Shown: positions 16,128 to 26,700 of the stretch, one piece after another
Layout: each line of letters opens with the position of its first letter
Numbering within the stretch: the stretch's first letter is position 1
Origin: Verrucomicrobiota bacterium
Lineage (GTDB): Bacteria > Verrucomicrobiota > Verrucomicrobiia > Limisphaerales > UBA9464
Reading direction: 5' to 3'
Assembly (NCBI GenBank): GCA_947471985.1
Contig: CANIZL010000033.1
Location: 1-58,306, forward strand
Length of the DNA: 58,306 nucleotides
The notes under the pieces: model-generated
What the model saw: only the letters and a program-made list of their open reading frames with translations
Databases searched by the model: none
What the model was told of the DNA's origin: nothing
Translations under genes and position numbers: made by a program

Positions 16128-18317
16128 GTGAGCGATAAATTGTTTAGCGACCTGGGACTATCCGCCGAAAGCCTCCAGGCCATTGCACGCCTCGGCTTTG
16201 AACAGCCGTCGCCGATTCAGGCCGAGGCCATTCCGCCCTTGTTGGCCGGGCATGATGTGGTGGGTCAATCCCAGACCGGCTCCGGCAAGACGGCGGCGTT
16301 CGCTCTGCCGGCGATCGAGCGGATCGATCCAACGAACCGCTCCGTGCAGGTGCTGATCCTGTGCAATACCCGCGAGCTCGCCATTCAGGTCAGCGAGGAA
16401 ATTTTCAAGCTGGCCCACTTCAAACCCGGCGTCCGGCCGCTGCCGATCTACGGCGGCCAAAGCTACGATCGGCAGATTTCCGGACTCCGCTCCGGGGCCA
16501 ATCTGGTCATCGGCACTCCGGGACGGGTGATGGATCACATGCAGCGCGGGACCCTGGTGCTGAATCAGGTGAAGATGGTCGTGCTCGACGAAGCCGACGA
16601 AATGCTGAACATGGGCTTCCGCGATGACATGGAGTTCATCCTCAAGGCTGTGCCCGCGGAACGTCAGACTGTACTGTTTTCCGCGACCATTCCCCGGCCC
16701 ATCGAGGAATTGATCGCCCGGTACACCCGCACGCCACAACGGGTGCAGATCCAATCCAAGGCGATGACGGTGCCCACGGTGGATCAGGCGTACGTGGAGG
16801 TGGATCGGCGCTGGAAGGTCGAGGCGCTGGAGCGCCTGATCGATCTGCATGACGTGACGCGCGGATTGGTTTTCTGCAATACGCAGCGGATGGTCGATGA
16901 GCTGACCGAGATGCTCAACGCGGCCGGATACGGCGCGGATTCCATCCACGGCGGCATGGCGCAGGCTCAGCGCGACCGCGTGATGAAGAAGTTCAAGGGC
17001 GGCGGTCTGGAGTTCCTGGTGGCGACGGATGTCGCGGCCCGCGGGATCGACGTGGAGGACATCCAGGTGGTGTTCAATTTCGACATGCCCTACGACGGCG
17101 AAGATTACGTCCACCGGATTGGCCGGACGGGGCGGGCCGGACGGAAAGGTCTGGCGATCTCGTTCGCCAGCGGCCGTGAGCGTTTTGTCATTCAGCAGAT
17201 TGAACGGTTCACGCGGCAACGGCTTCGTCGCATCGACGTGCCGAGCCCGAATGAGATTGAAGAGGCCCGGCTGAATCAACTCATGCAATCGGTGCGCGCC
17301 ACGATCGAGGCGGGGAATTTCCGCCACTATGATCATCTGATCGAAGGTTTGCTGGAAGACGGGATCGACTCCCTCGATCTGGCCAATGCGCTCTTGCATC
17401 AACTCCGCGGCGCGGCGGGCGAAAACGCGGCGAATTCGAATGACCGCAAGCCGGCGAAACCGGCCAAGGCCCCGGTGAAGCCGGTTGTTCCGGCCGGAGA
17501 CCGCCCCGTCGCGATCGCCCCGCCGATTGCGGCCCCGGTGGTGCCCAGTTCCACCGCCCCGGTTCCGGCGTCGCCGGCCCCGACCATCGCTGCGGAGCCA
17601 GTGGCAGCAGCCCCTGTGGCCGCGGTGGTGGCGCCCGCTCCAACTCCCGCCGCGGTTCCCGCCCCGGCCCCGGCTGTGAAGCCCAAGCCGGCGGTCCGTC
17701 CGCCGGCGGTCACTCCGCCGGTGGCTGCCGCGCCCGCGCCGGCTGCACCCGCCACGCCGGCAGCGCCCGCGCGCAAACCCTTGTTGTCGATTCCCCCCCC
17801 TCCGCCGGCCGCACTGCGGGAACGGGCGGAACGCGAGTCCCGTGAACCCCGGTCGGCTCCGGGATTTCCCCGTCCGGGACGCCCGGCTCCGGCGTTCGAT
17901 CGGCCGCCCGCCGCGAACCGGTTTGATCGCCCTCAACATGATGATCGGCAGGAGCGCCCAGTGCGCCGGGCTGAAGGAGCGCCGCCCGCCGGACCGGAGG
18001 AACGAACCTCCCGTCGTCCTGAGCGGGAGCCGGCTCCCGCCGCGCAGAACCGTCCGCGCACGGCCGCCCGTCCGCGTCCCGGTCCGGAAATGACCCGCCT
18101 TTGGATCGGTGTTGGCTCCGAGAACAACGTCGCTCCCGGCGATATCAAGGGATGTGTCCTGGGTGAAACCGGCGTGCCGGCGGAATCCGTGGGCAACATC
18201 GACATCCGCGAGCGTCACTCCTTTGTGGATGTGGCCAGTGAGGCGGCGGCCGGCATCATTGCCAAATTGAACCGCGCCAATCTGGGCGGGCAGCGGCTCA
18301 AGGCCAAGGTGGCCTGA
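16128..18317 (+). CDS. deaD: DEAD-box RNA helicase with DbpA-type RNA-binding tail
   Basis: A 729-residue protein starting at GTG. The helicase core has the Q motif (FEQPSPIQ, about 25-32), Walker A SQTGSGKT (about 48-55), DEAD (about 153-156), SAT, and motif VI HRIGRTGRAGR. A helical extension reaches about residue 430, then a roughly 215-residue Ala/Pro-rich and then Arg-rich low-complexity linker, then a C-terminal DbpA RNA-binding domain (TRLWIGVGSENNVAPGDIKG, about 655-729). This is the DeaD/CsdA layout; such enzymes unwind RNA in ribosome assembly and cold adaptation. The linker is long for the family and probably disordered. The gene appears single, followed by a hairpin at 18350-18379. 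Confidence 0.92.
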   Translation: MSDKLFSDLGLSAESLQAIARLGFEQPSPIQAEAIPPLLAGHDVVGQSQTGSGKTAAFALPAIERIDPTNRSVQVLILCNTRELAIQVSEEIFKLAHFKPGVRPLPIYGGQSYDRQISGLRSGANLVIGTPGRVMDHMQRGTLVLNQVKMVVLDEADEMLNMGFRDDMEFILKAVPAERQTVLFSATIPRPIEELIARYTRTPQRVQIQSKAMTVPTVDQAYVEVDRRWKVEALERLIDLHDVTRGLVFCNTQRMVDELTEMLNAAGYGADSIHGGMAQAQRDRVMKKFKGGGLEFLVATDVAARGIDVEDIQVVFNFDMPYDGEDYVHRIGRTGRAGRKGLAISFASGRERFVIQQIERFTRQRLRRIDVPSPNEIEEARLNQLMQSVRATIEAGNFRHYDHLIEGLLEDGIDSLDLANALLHQLRGAAGENAANSNDRKPAKPAKAPVKPVVPAGDRPVAIAPPIAAPVVPSSTAPVPASPAPTIAAEPVAAAPVAAVVAPAPTPAAVPAPAPAVKPKPAVRPPAVTPPVAAAPAPAAPATPAAPARKPLLSIPPPPPAALRERAERESREPRSAPGFPRPGRPAPAFDRPPAANRFDRPQHDDRQERPVRRAEGAPPAGPEERTSRRPEREPAPAAQNRPRTAARPRPGPEMTRLWIGVGSENNVAPGDIKGCVLGETGVPAESVGNIDIRERHSFVDVASEAAAGIIAKLNRANLGGQRLKAKVA

Positions 18318-18349
18318 GGCGGTTCCACATCGCGGTAAGGGAAGTCGGA

Positions 18350-18379
18350 AGTCCCGCTGACCGATCAGGCAGCGGGACT
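18350..18379. terminator. Stem-loop between convergent helicase and mfd genes
   Basis: AGTCCCGCTG (18350-18359) and CAGCGGGACT (18370-18379) form a perfect 10-bp stem with a 10-base loop. It lies between the stops of two convergent genes and could end transcription from either side, but no clear U-tract follows on either strand. Confidence 0.45.
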
Positions 18380-18402
18380 CGGTAAAGAAGCGTCGGGCGC
18401 GG

Positions 18403-21400
18403 TTATTTCCCCTCGCTGATGGAGAGGATGAGACGCTTCAGCTCTCCCATGCGGGCTTTGGCTTCGACCTTGGTCAGGCGCGGCAGTTGACCCCCGAGCG
18501 TAATCAGATCCCCGCGTCGGGTGAGTTTCACCTTGTCCTCGGTAACTTCCACGGACGTGATCTGCCGCGCGGCCGCCAGCACGCGCAATTCCGCCACGGC
18601 CAGAAGCAGCTCCACCGGTGCGGGCAGTGGACCAAACCGATCCCGCAACTCCCGGGTCAGTCGATCTCCCGCGGCTTTGTCGGTGACCTGGGCGAGCTTG
18701 CGGTAAAGTTCCACGCGCTGGCCCGGTTCCCGGACGTAATCGAGCGGCAGATACGCGGGGGTGCGGCCGACGTCCCGGGGAGTGTCATTCCCGGCCGGGC
18801 GCTTCGAACTGCCCGCGGGAGTGAAGTCCGAATAGGTATACTCCTCCCGCGGCACCTGAATGTTCCAATCGGACGCGCCACCGGACTTGGGTTCCACTTT
18901 GCGCGCCCGTTCCTCGCCGGGATTCAGGGCAAGGAAATCGAGGCTTGTCCTTACTTCGATGCGTGGGCGCACCGGCTGACCCTTCAGGGCGGAGACGCTT
19001 TGGCCCAATAGTTGACAGTACAGATCAAAACCCACCGCTGCGATGTGCCCGCTTTGTTGCGCGCCGAGCAAATTGCCGGCCCCGCGGATTTCCAGATCGC
19101 GCATGGCGATTTTGAACCCGCTGCCCAACGCCGAGTACTGCTTGATCGCACTCATCCGCTTCCGTGCCTCGGTGAGGAGTTGGGCGTGCCGGGGCAGCAG
19201 CAGATAGCAGTGGGCCTGATGCTTGTAGCGGCCCACCCGGCCCCGCAATTGATACAGTTCGCTCAGACCGAATCGGTCCGCCCGATCAATGATGATGGTG
19301 TTCGCGTTCGGGATATCGAGGCCGCTCTCGATGATGGTGGTGCTGACCAGCACGTCCGCCTCCGCATTGACGAACTTGGTGAACACCTCCTCGAGATCAT
19401 CGTCGTCCATCTGGCCGTGCCCGACGATCACCCGCGCCCCCGGCACCAAATCCCGAATGCGCAGTGCCGTGGCTTCGATTGTGGCGACGCGATTGTGCAG
19501 AAAGTAGACCTGTCCGCCGCGATTCAGTTCCCGACGGATGGCGTCGCGGACGAGTCGGTCGTCGTAATTGGCGACGATGGTTTCCACCGGCAGGCGATCC
19601 TGCGGTGCGGTTTCGAGCGTGCTGAGATCCCGGGCACCGGTCAGGGCCATGTAGAGGGTTCGCGGAATCGGGGTCGCCGAGAGCGTCAGAACGTCCACGG
19701 TGCGCCGCAGCAGTTTGAACTGCTCCTTGTGTTTGACGCCGAACTTCTGTTCCTCGTCGACGATCACCAGCCCGAGATTCTTGAAATCGACATCGGCCGA
19801 AACGATCCGGTGCGTGCCGATGAGGATATCGACGGTTCCGGCCTGGGCGGCGGCGAGGGCGGCGCGCTGCTGTTTGGGGGTGCGGAAACGCGAAAGCAGT
19901 TCGATGCGCACCGGGTATTCCGCCATGCGTTCGCGGAAGCTGTTGTAGTGCTGCTGGGCGAGCACGGTGGTGGGAACCAGCAGGGCCACCTGTTTGCCGC
20001 TCATCACGGCCTTGAACGCCGCGCGGATTGCGACCTCGGTCTTGCCGAAACCGACGTCGCCGCAGAGCAGCCGATCCATCGGCTTCGGCGTCTCCATGTC
20101 CCGCTTTACGGCGAGGATTTCCCGCAGCTGATCCGGCGTTTCTTCGAACTCGAAGGCCGCTTCGAATTCGCGCTGCCAGGGGGTGTCCGCGGTGAAGGCG
20201 TGTCCGGTCTGGGTCTGGCGGGCGGCCTGGACGGCGAGGAGTTCGGCCGCCAGATCGCGAACGGCCACCTGCGCCTGTTGTTTGGCCTTGGTCCAGCGGG
20301 TGCCGCCGAGGGTGCTGAGTTGCGGTCGGGCCTTGCCGGCGCCGACGTACTTGCTGACGAGGTGCGCCTCGGTCACCGGGACATAGAGCCGGGGTGCTTC
20401 GCCGCCGGTTTCGCGGGCGGCAAATTCCAGGACCAAACACTCGGGCCCGGTCTTGGGTGCGGCCCCGTCCGCTGTCCCGCGTCCCGTCGCCTGGAGCCGC
20501 TGCAGGCCGCGGTAGATCGCAATGCCATTCTGGAGATGCACCACGTAATCGCCTTCCTCGAACTCGGTGAAATCGACTTCGAAGACGGAGCGCATCGCCT
20601 GCGCGTGGGCTGACTTGAGTCGGCGTGGACGGGAGATTTTGTAGCGTCCGTAGATTTCCGCATCCGTGACCACGATGAGGTGGGCGCTCTCGATGGAGAA
20701 TCCCCGCGACAGGGAACCCGCCAGCAAGCGCAGACCCTTGCCCGGTTTGCCGAGACCGTATTCGGTCCAGAGTTCCCCGAACCGCTGGCGCTCGCCCTCG
20801 GTATTGCAAAAGACCTGGACCTGATGTGCGGTGCGCAACCAGCGATGGATCTGTTCGAAGAACGCCTTCCGCTGCGCCTCGGCGATCGCCGCTTCCGGCA
20901 GGGTCGCCGCCATGGGCCGGTATGCTTCCAGGGAATGAATCGGCGGACAAATCGCCGCGGAAACCGCGGGTGGCGGTGGTTCCGCGAAATCCAGATCGGG
21001 GGCGAGGAGGTTTTCGTCCGTGGCCGTCTCCCGCAGTTCGAGACAACGGATGCCCCGTTGGGCGGCTTCGGTCAGCAAGTCATCCCAAGTGACGAGGAAG
21101 GGGTCCGTCGCCGGCACCCGTTGTTGATACTCCAGCGCCTTCATGCGCAGGTCGTCGGGCGCGCAGAGGATCAGGAGGGCGCCGGCGGGCAGGTGATCCA
21201 ACAGCGTGGCGAGCGGTGCCCGCGGGTGAACGCCCCGCGCCGTTTCGCCGACCCCGGGTCGTTGCAGCAACAGGCCGAGTTCCCCGGCGGGCGGGATGAT
21301 GACCTTCGTGATCGAATCGCGGCTGGTCTGCTGGTGCGGATCAAACTCGCGCAACGATTCCAGTTCATCGCCGAAGAATTCCAATCGGACCGGCCAGGGT

Positions 21401-22083
21401 GAACTGAGTGGCCAGAGATCCACGATGCCGCCGCGCCAGGCGAGTTCGCCCTTGTGCGAAACCTGGGCTTCGGGTTCATAACCTTGTTCCTCCAGCCATT
21501 CGATCAGATCCAGCGGATTGCAGGTGTCGCCTTGTCGCAGCGTCCGAAGGCGCTGCCGCAGGTCGGTGGGCGCAAAGGTGCGCTGCAGGAGCGCCGTCAC
21601 CTGGGTGACCACGAGCGGGGCCCGGCTCGGTTCGCCGGCCGTCAGGGACAGCGCCACCAGCGATTCCAAGCGTTCGGAAATGACATCGGCGGCCGGCAGT
21701 TTGTGCTCGTGCGGCAAGGTATCCCAAGGGGGAAAGAACCAGGCCCGTTCCGTGACCGCGTCGGCACTACCGGCGGATTTGCTCGCGGGCGTCCGACCCT
21801 CCGGCCAGGCCCGCAGCCAGGTTTGCAGGTCGGCGTGAAACGTCTCCTGCTCCTTGAGCCCGGCCGTGACTACCACCAGCGGGCGCCGGGGACAAAGCCA
21901 ATGCAGGCCCGCCACCACCAGCGGATGGGCCGCCCCGATCACGTCGGAGAGTTCGATGGCCTCGGCCCCGCCGCGATCGACTTCCGCAGCCACCCCGGCG
22001 AACAGGTGCGCGGGAGAATCCGCGGACGCGGCAACGGGCGTTGCGGCGGGTGCGGTGGAGTCAGCAGGAGTGACGGATCCCAA
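18403..22083 (-). CDS. mfd: Transcription-repair coupling factor Mfd
   Basis: A 1226-residue protein, slightly longer than E. coli Mfd (1148). The N-terminal third is the UvrB-like module (W-F-FPPWDTLPHE near residue 120; EWLEEQGYEPEAQVSHKGELAWRGGIVDLWPL near 195-230). An RNA-polymerase-interacting Tudor-like segment (FEEGDYVVHLQNGIAIYRGL, about 515) follows. Then come the RecG-like translocase motor with Walker A CGDVGFGKTE (about 676-685), DEEQKFG (about 775) and the VGRYKHQAHCYLL region, and the C-terminal TRCF domain. Mfd removes stalled RNA polymerase and recruits the UvrA/UvrB repair complex. The gene is alone on its strand here; its start is 119 bases from the divergent esterase gene. 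Confidence 0.97.
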   Translation of the reverse strand: MGSVTPADSTAPAATPVAASADSPAHLFAGVAAEVDRGGAEAIELSDVIGAAHPLVVAGLHWLCPRRPLVVVTAGLKEQETFHADLQTWLRAWPEGRTPASKSAGSADAVTERAWFFPPWDTLPHEHKLPAADVISERLESLVALSLTAGEPSRAPLVVTQVTALLQRTFAPTDLRQRLRTLRQGDTCNPLDLIEWLEEQGYEPEAQVSHKGELAWRGGIVDLWPLSSPWPVRLEFFGDELESLREFDPHQQTSRDSITKVIIPPAGELGLLLQRPGVGETARGVHPRAPLATLLDHLPAGALLILCAPDDLRMKALEYQQRVPATDPFLVTWDDLLTEAAQRGIRCLELRETATDENLLAPDLDFAEPPPPAVSAAICPPIHSLEAYRPMAATLPEAAIAEAQRKAFFEQIHRWLRTAHQVQVFCNTEGERQRFGELWTEYGLGKPGKGLRLLAGSLSRGFSIESAHLIVVTDAEIYGRYKISRPRRLKSAHAQAMRSVFEVDFTEFEEGDYVVHLQNGIAIYRGLQRLQATGRGTADGAAPKTGPECLVLEFAARETGGEAPRLYVPVTEAHLVSKYVGAGKARPQLSTLGGTRWTKAKQQAQVAVRDLAAELLAVQAARQTQTGHAFTADTPWQREFEAAFEFEETPDQLREILAVKRDMETPKPMDRLLCGDVGFGKTEVAIRAAFKAVMSGKQVALLVPTTVLAQQHYNSFRERMAEYPVRIELLSRFRTPKQQRAALAAAQAGTVDILIGTHRIVSADVDFKNLGLVIVDEEQKFGVKHKEQFKLLRRTVDVLTLSATPIPRTLYMALTGARDLSTLETAPQDRLPVETIVANYDDRLVRDAIRRELNRGGQVYFLHNRVATIEATALRIRDLVPGARVIVGHGQMDDDDLEEVFTKFVNAEADVLVSTTIIESGLDIPNANTIIIDRADRFGLSELYQLRGRVGRYKHQAHCYLLLPRHAQLLTEARKRMSAIKQYSALGSGFKIAMRDLEIRGAGNLLGAQQSGHIAAVGFDLYCQLLGQSVSALKGQPVRPRIEVRTSLDFLALNPGEERARKVEPKSGGASDWNIQVPREEYTYSDFTPAGSSKRPAGNDTPRDVGRTPAYLPLDYVREPGQRVELYRKLAQVTDKAAGDRLTRELRDRFGPLPAPVELLLAVAELRVLAAARQITSVEVTEDKVKLTRRGDLITLGGQLPRLTKVEAKARMGELKRLILSISEGK

Positions 22084-22202
22084 GGTGTCGGGAACGTGGG
22101 CGGGTACCCCATCGGGTCAAGCACGGCGAAGGGCGTACGCGGGCACGCGATGGGGCGGTCAACGGGATTGGACAATTCCGCGCCAGAGGCCAAACAGGAG
22201 GG

Positions 22203-23105
22203 ATGAAAAATACCCTTTCGCCGTGGGGGCGAATTGCCGCGTTGTGCTGCCTGCTGACCGGAATCGTCCGGGCGGAGGATTCGCTCCCTTACCGCCAGGC
22301 CCGGGACGTGGTGTATGGCGAGGTGCACGGAACGGGTTTGCTCATGGATGTCTTTACCCCGACGACGCGGACCAACGGCCTCGCGGTGGTGGATGTGGTC
22401 AGTGGCGCTTGGAGTTCGGATCGCAATAAGATCCGGGATCACACGCTCGCTCAGATTTATCAAATATTCTGTCAACGCGGCTACACCGTGTTCGCCGTGC
22501 GGCCGGGTTCAAAAAGCCGTTACACCCTGGCCGAGATGGACAAAAACGTGAAAACGGGGGTGCGCTTCATCAAGGATCACGCGGCGGACTACGGCATCAA
22601 TCCCGCACGCCTGGGACTCACCGGCGCCTCGGCGGGAGGACACCTCGCCACCCTGGCGGCGCTGACCCCCGAGCCGGAAAATCCGGACGCCCGCGACGTG
22701 GGGCAACGCCGCGGTACGCAGGTCAAAGCGGTGGCCGTTTTCTTCCCGCCGACGGATCTGCTCGAATGGGACACGGGCAAACCGGCCGATCCCCAGATTG
22801 TCGTTCCGGTCCTGTTCGTCGGGGGGGGCACCAATCACACGGCCGAGGAAATCGCTACCCGGGCCCGTCAGGCGTCGCCGCTTCATCGCGTCACCAAACC
22901 GGAGGTGCCCTTCCTGATTTTTCATGGCGATGCCGATAAAACCGTACCGCTGTCGCACTCGCAAAAACTGGTGGCCGCGATCAACGCCGCCGGGGGCTCG
23001 GCGGAATTGGTGATCAAGCCCGGCGGCGGACACCCGTGGCTGACGATGCCGGAAGAGGTCAAAAAGATGGCCGATTGGTTCGACAAGCAACTGGTGCTCC
23101 CATAA
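22203..23105 (+). CDS. Secreted alpha/beta-hydrolase, carboxylesterase type
   Basis: A 300-residue protein with a signal peptide (IAALCCLLTGIVRAED). The alpha/beta-hydrolase fold shows the nucleophile motif GASAGGH (Ser near 143), the acid in HGDADKTVP (near 243-245) and the catalytic His in GGGHPW (near 276). This is the dienelactone hydrolase/BD-FAE-like esterase group that deacylates polysaccharides or small esters; the substrate is unknown. An AGGAGG sequence abuts the ATG unusually closely. It is followed after 16 bases by the nuclease gene and probably forms one transcript with it. Confidence 0.83.
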   Translation: MKNTLSPWGRIAALCCLLTGIVRAEDSLPYRQARDVVYGEVHGTGLLMDVFTPTTRTNGLAVVDVVSGAWSSDRNKIRDHTLAQIYQIFCQRGYTVFAVRPGSKSRYTLAEMDKNVKTGVRFIKDHAADYGINPARLGLTGASAGGHLATLAALTPEPENPDARDVGQRRGTQVKAVAVFFPPTDLLEWDTGKPADPQIVVPVLFVGGGTNHTAEEIATRARQASPLHRVTKPEVPFLIFHGDADKTVPLSHSQKLVAAINAAGGSAELVIKPGGGHPWLTMPEEVKKMADWFDKQLVLP

Positions 23106-23121
23106 GCACGGGCCATTCCCT

Positions 23122-23721
23122 ATGCTGCAAAAGTCGTTCACGAAACTACTGCCGTTGGCGCTCGCATTCTGCCTGGGGGACCGGGTCCGGGCGGAGGATA
23201 TTCCGGACAAGACCCGCGCCTGGAACAAAATCCCGGCCTGCGAATACCTCGCCAACAAGTACAACGACGGGGACAGTTTTCAGGCGAAGGTCGCGAATGA
23301 AGTGCGTTGGCTGCGCCTGCCCTACGTGGACACTCCCGAGGCGGACGAACGGTTTGCCACCCGCAACGAGGAACAGGCGAAGCATTTCGGGATCTCCCCG
23401 TCGGAGGTGACGACTGCGGGCAAGGAGGCCTCAGTCGCCACGGCGAAACTGCTGTCCCAGCCCTTCACCGTTTACACCCGCTGGGCCAGCGCCGCCGGGT
23501 CCACCCGATTGCCGCGCTTTTCCGCGTTCATCGAGTTGTCCGACGGCCGGGATCTGGGGGAGGTCCTGTTGTCGATGGGCCTGGCCCGGGTGAAGGGCAC
23601 CAAAATGAATACGCCCAAGGGCGAAACGGTGGAGGTGTATCAGGCCCGGCTGGAAAAGCTCGAAGCAGAGGCCAAGGCTCGAGGCGTGGGGATTTGGGCG
23701 CACGCCGCGGGGAAGAAATGA
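23122..23721 (+). CDS. Secreted thermonuclease-family (SNase-like) protein
   Basis: A 199-residue protein with a signal peptide (LLPLALAFCLGDRVRAED). The SNase-type OB fold is visible as KYNDGDSFQAKV, then WLRLPYVDTPEADERFATRNEEQAK, in which VDTPE corresponds to the calcium/glutamate loop of staphylococcal nuclease. The C-terminal half (LGEVLLSMGLARVKGTK ... LEKLEAEAKARGVGIW) is also typical. It would be an extracytoplasmic nuclease cutting DNA or RNA. The later active-site Arg is not obvious to me. It lies 16 bases after the esterase and about 75 bases before the FG-GAP gene on the same strand. Confidence 0.8.
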   Translation: MLQKSFTKLLPLALAFCLGDRVRAEDIPDKTRAWNKIPACEYLANKYNDGDSFQAKVANEVRWLRLPYVDTPEADERFATRNEEQAKHFGISPSEVTTAGKEASVATAKLLSQPFTVYTRWASAAGSTRLPRFSAFIELSDGRDLGEVLLSMGLARVKGTKMNTPKGETVEVYQARLEKLEAEAKARGVGIWAHAAGKK

Positions 23722-23795
23722 CGGAAGGCGGCGGGTCCGGAGTAGGGTTGCGGGGAAACTTGCGGACCGGGCGTCACCGGGGCTGACTTGACGGC

Positions 23796-26700
23796 GTGCC
23801 GCACTTGGAATCCTGGAGACGTCGTATCCGTGCCTGGCTGCTTTGTGCGGCCGCGACCTTCCTGTTGGCGGCCGCCCGGGGGGCGGACTGGCAGGCGGGT
23901 CCGGGTCACCGCTGGCAGACGCTGCCGGCGGTTCCCGGACATGCGCCCGGCTTTACCCGCCTCGACGGGTCGTTCACGGGCATCACCTTCACGAATGACC
24001 TGGCGGAATCGCGCTGGCTGACCAATCGAAATCTCCTGTCGGGCGCCGGCGTGGCGCTGGGCGATGTGGATGGCGACGGGCGGTGCGACATCTTCTTCTG
24101 CGGCCTCGATCGCCCTGATCAGTTGTACCTCAACCTGGGCGATTGGCACTTTACCAACAGCACGGCCACCGCGTTCGCCGGCGCCGCGGCACGGTCGGCG
24201 CTGGGAAACTCCACCGGAGCGGCCTTCGCCGATATTGACGGTGATGGAGACTTGGACCTGTTGGTTAACACCCTGGGGCACGGCACGCACCTGTTCGTGA
24301 ACGATGGGCACGGACATTTTTCGGAGGCGACCGCGGCGGCGGGATTGGCGACGCAAACCGGGGCCACGTCGCTCGCTCTGGCGGATGTGGATGGTGACGG
24401 GGACCTCGATTTGTACGTCGCCAATTTCCGGCCGACGACCATCATGGACGAGCCCAGTGCGCATTATCGCATGCAGGTGGTGAACGGTCAGCCGCGGGTG
24501 CTGGCTTTCAATGGGCGACCGGTGACGGAACCGGATTTGACCAACCGGTTCATTGTCACGGCGAACGGTCAGGTGCAGGAATGCGGCGAAGCGGACGTGC
24601 TCTGGCGCAATGACACGCCGCCGGGCGGGGCGCCGCGATTTGTCGCGGTCCCGTGGACGGAAGGCGCGTTTCTGGATGAGTCGGGTAAGGCTTTGTCGGA
24701 CGCCGTCCGGGACTGGGGATTGGCCTGCCGCTTTGGCGATCTCAACGGCGATGGCTTGGTGGATCTGTATGTGTGCAACGACCTGTGGACGCCGGATCGC
24801 GTCTGGCTGAACACCCGCCGTCGCCCGGGCGAGATTCGCTTTCAGGCGGTTTCCCCGCTCGCGGTGCGCGCGAATTCCACCTTTTCCATGGGGGTCGATT
24901 TCGGGGATCTGAATCGCGATGGGAACACGGATTTTTTCACGGTGGACATGCTGAGCCGATTCCACACGAATCGACAAACGCAACTCGCGGGGATGTCTCC
25001 GGTGGCCCGGTTTCCGGGGCGATTTAATGAACGGGAACAGGTACAGCGGAACTGTCTTCAGCTGGGACGGGGCGACGGCACCTATGCAGAAACCGCCTGG
25101 CAATCGGGGGTGGCGGCGAGTGAGTGGTCCTGGGGACCGGTTTTTCTCGATGTGGATCTGGACGGTTACGAAGACATTCTGATCACCAACGGACAATGGC
25201 GTGATTTTCAGGACAGCGATGGCGCGGAGCGATTGCAGGCGGCGCAGCGGGGCGGGCGGACGTTGACTTCGGCAGAAATTGCCGCGCTGGTGCGGAGCTT
25301 TCCCAATTTTGCCACGCCCAATGTGGCGTTTCATAACCGCGGGGCGGCCGCCGCGGGTTTTGTCCCCCGGTTCGACGAGGTCGGCGTGCAGTGGGGTTTT
25401 GCAGCGAGCGGCGTTTCTCAGGGTGCGGCCCTCGCGGATCTGGACGGGGACGGCGACCTGGATGTGGTCATGAACAATCTGATGGAAGCTCCCGGGTTGT
25501 ATCGGAACGAAGCGGCGGGCGCACGCGTGGCCGTGCAACTGAAGGGTCGCGCGGGGAATCAACAGGGGATTGGTGCCGCCGTGGTGCTGCGCTGGATGGG
25601 GGCGGAGGCAAAGGCTGGTGGGTTGCCCCGGGAACAGCGCGTCGATTTCATTGCGGGCGGACGGTATCTGGCCGGGGATGAAGCCCGACGGACGTTCGCC
25701 GCCGCAGTCGGTGAGAGTTATGAACTGGAAGTGACCTGGCCGGATGGACGTCGCAGCGTGGTCTCCGGTGTGTCGGCCGGACGTTTGTATGAATTGAGCG
25801 AACCCGACGATGCCCCGGTGCCGGCCGCGCCGACGCGGAACGGACCGAGCTTTGTCGATGTCACCGCAGCGTTGAATCACCGGCATGTGGACGAGGATTT
25901 TTCCGATGCCGGTCGGCAGCCCTTGATTCCCCGGCGTTTGTCGTCGCTGGGCCCCGGGGTCACTTGGGCTGACGTCAATGCGGACGGTCACGACGACTTG
26001 CTGGTGGCGACGGGCAAGGGCGGACGCCTGGCCGTGTTGGTGGGGGATGGGCAGGGTGGCTTTCGTTCCCTCGATGAACCGCCGTTCAATCGCGTGCAGG
26101 GACGGGATCTCACCACCGTGCTGAGTTTGCATCCGGGGATGCTGTTTGCCGGGGTGGCCAATTACGAAGATGGCCAGACCAATGGCGGCTGCGTGGCCAT
26201 CTTTGACTCGGAATCCAAACGGGCGGGGACGAGTCTTAGCGGTCAGCTTTCAAGCGTGGGCCCGCTGGCGGCGGCCGATGTGGATGGGGATGGAACCCTG
26301 GAGATATTTGCCGGTGGACGCGTGATTGCGGGACGCTATCCCGAACCTGCGACGTCCTTGCTGCTGGGGACCGCCGGCGGTCGCTTGACGGTGCAACGCC
26401 GGTTTGAATCGCTGGGACTCGTCAGCGGCGCCTGCTTCTCGGACCTGAATGGGGACGGTCGCCCGGAATTGGCGCTCGCGACGGAATGGGGTCCGCTCCA
26501 GGTCTTTCGCAATGTCGGCGGGGTTCTGGAGCCTTGGGACGTGCCGGTCACCTCCGCGCGCTCGACGGATCCGCGGAAGTTGTCCGGATATTCGGGCCTT
26601 TGGAATTCCATCATCGCGGGCGACTTCGATGGCGATGGCCAGATGGATTTGGTCGCGGGCAACTGGGGTGCCAACACGCGGGTGAGCCAGTCCGCGGACT

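Noticed and set aside
23640-26132. 830-residue frame opposite the FG-GAP gene
   Set aside because: Antisense shadow with His/Arg/Pro-rich composition; the plus-strand protein has clear calcium-binding repeats.
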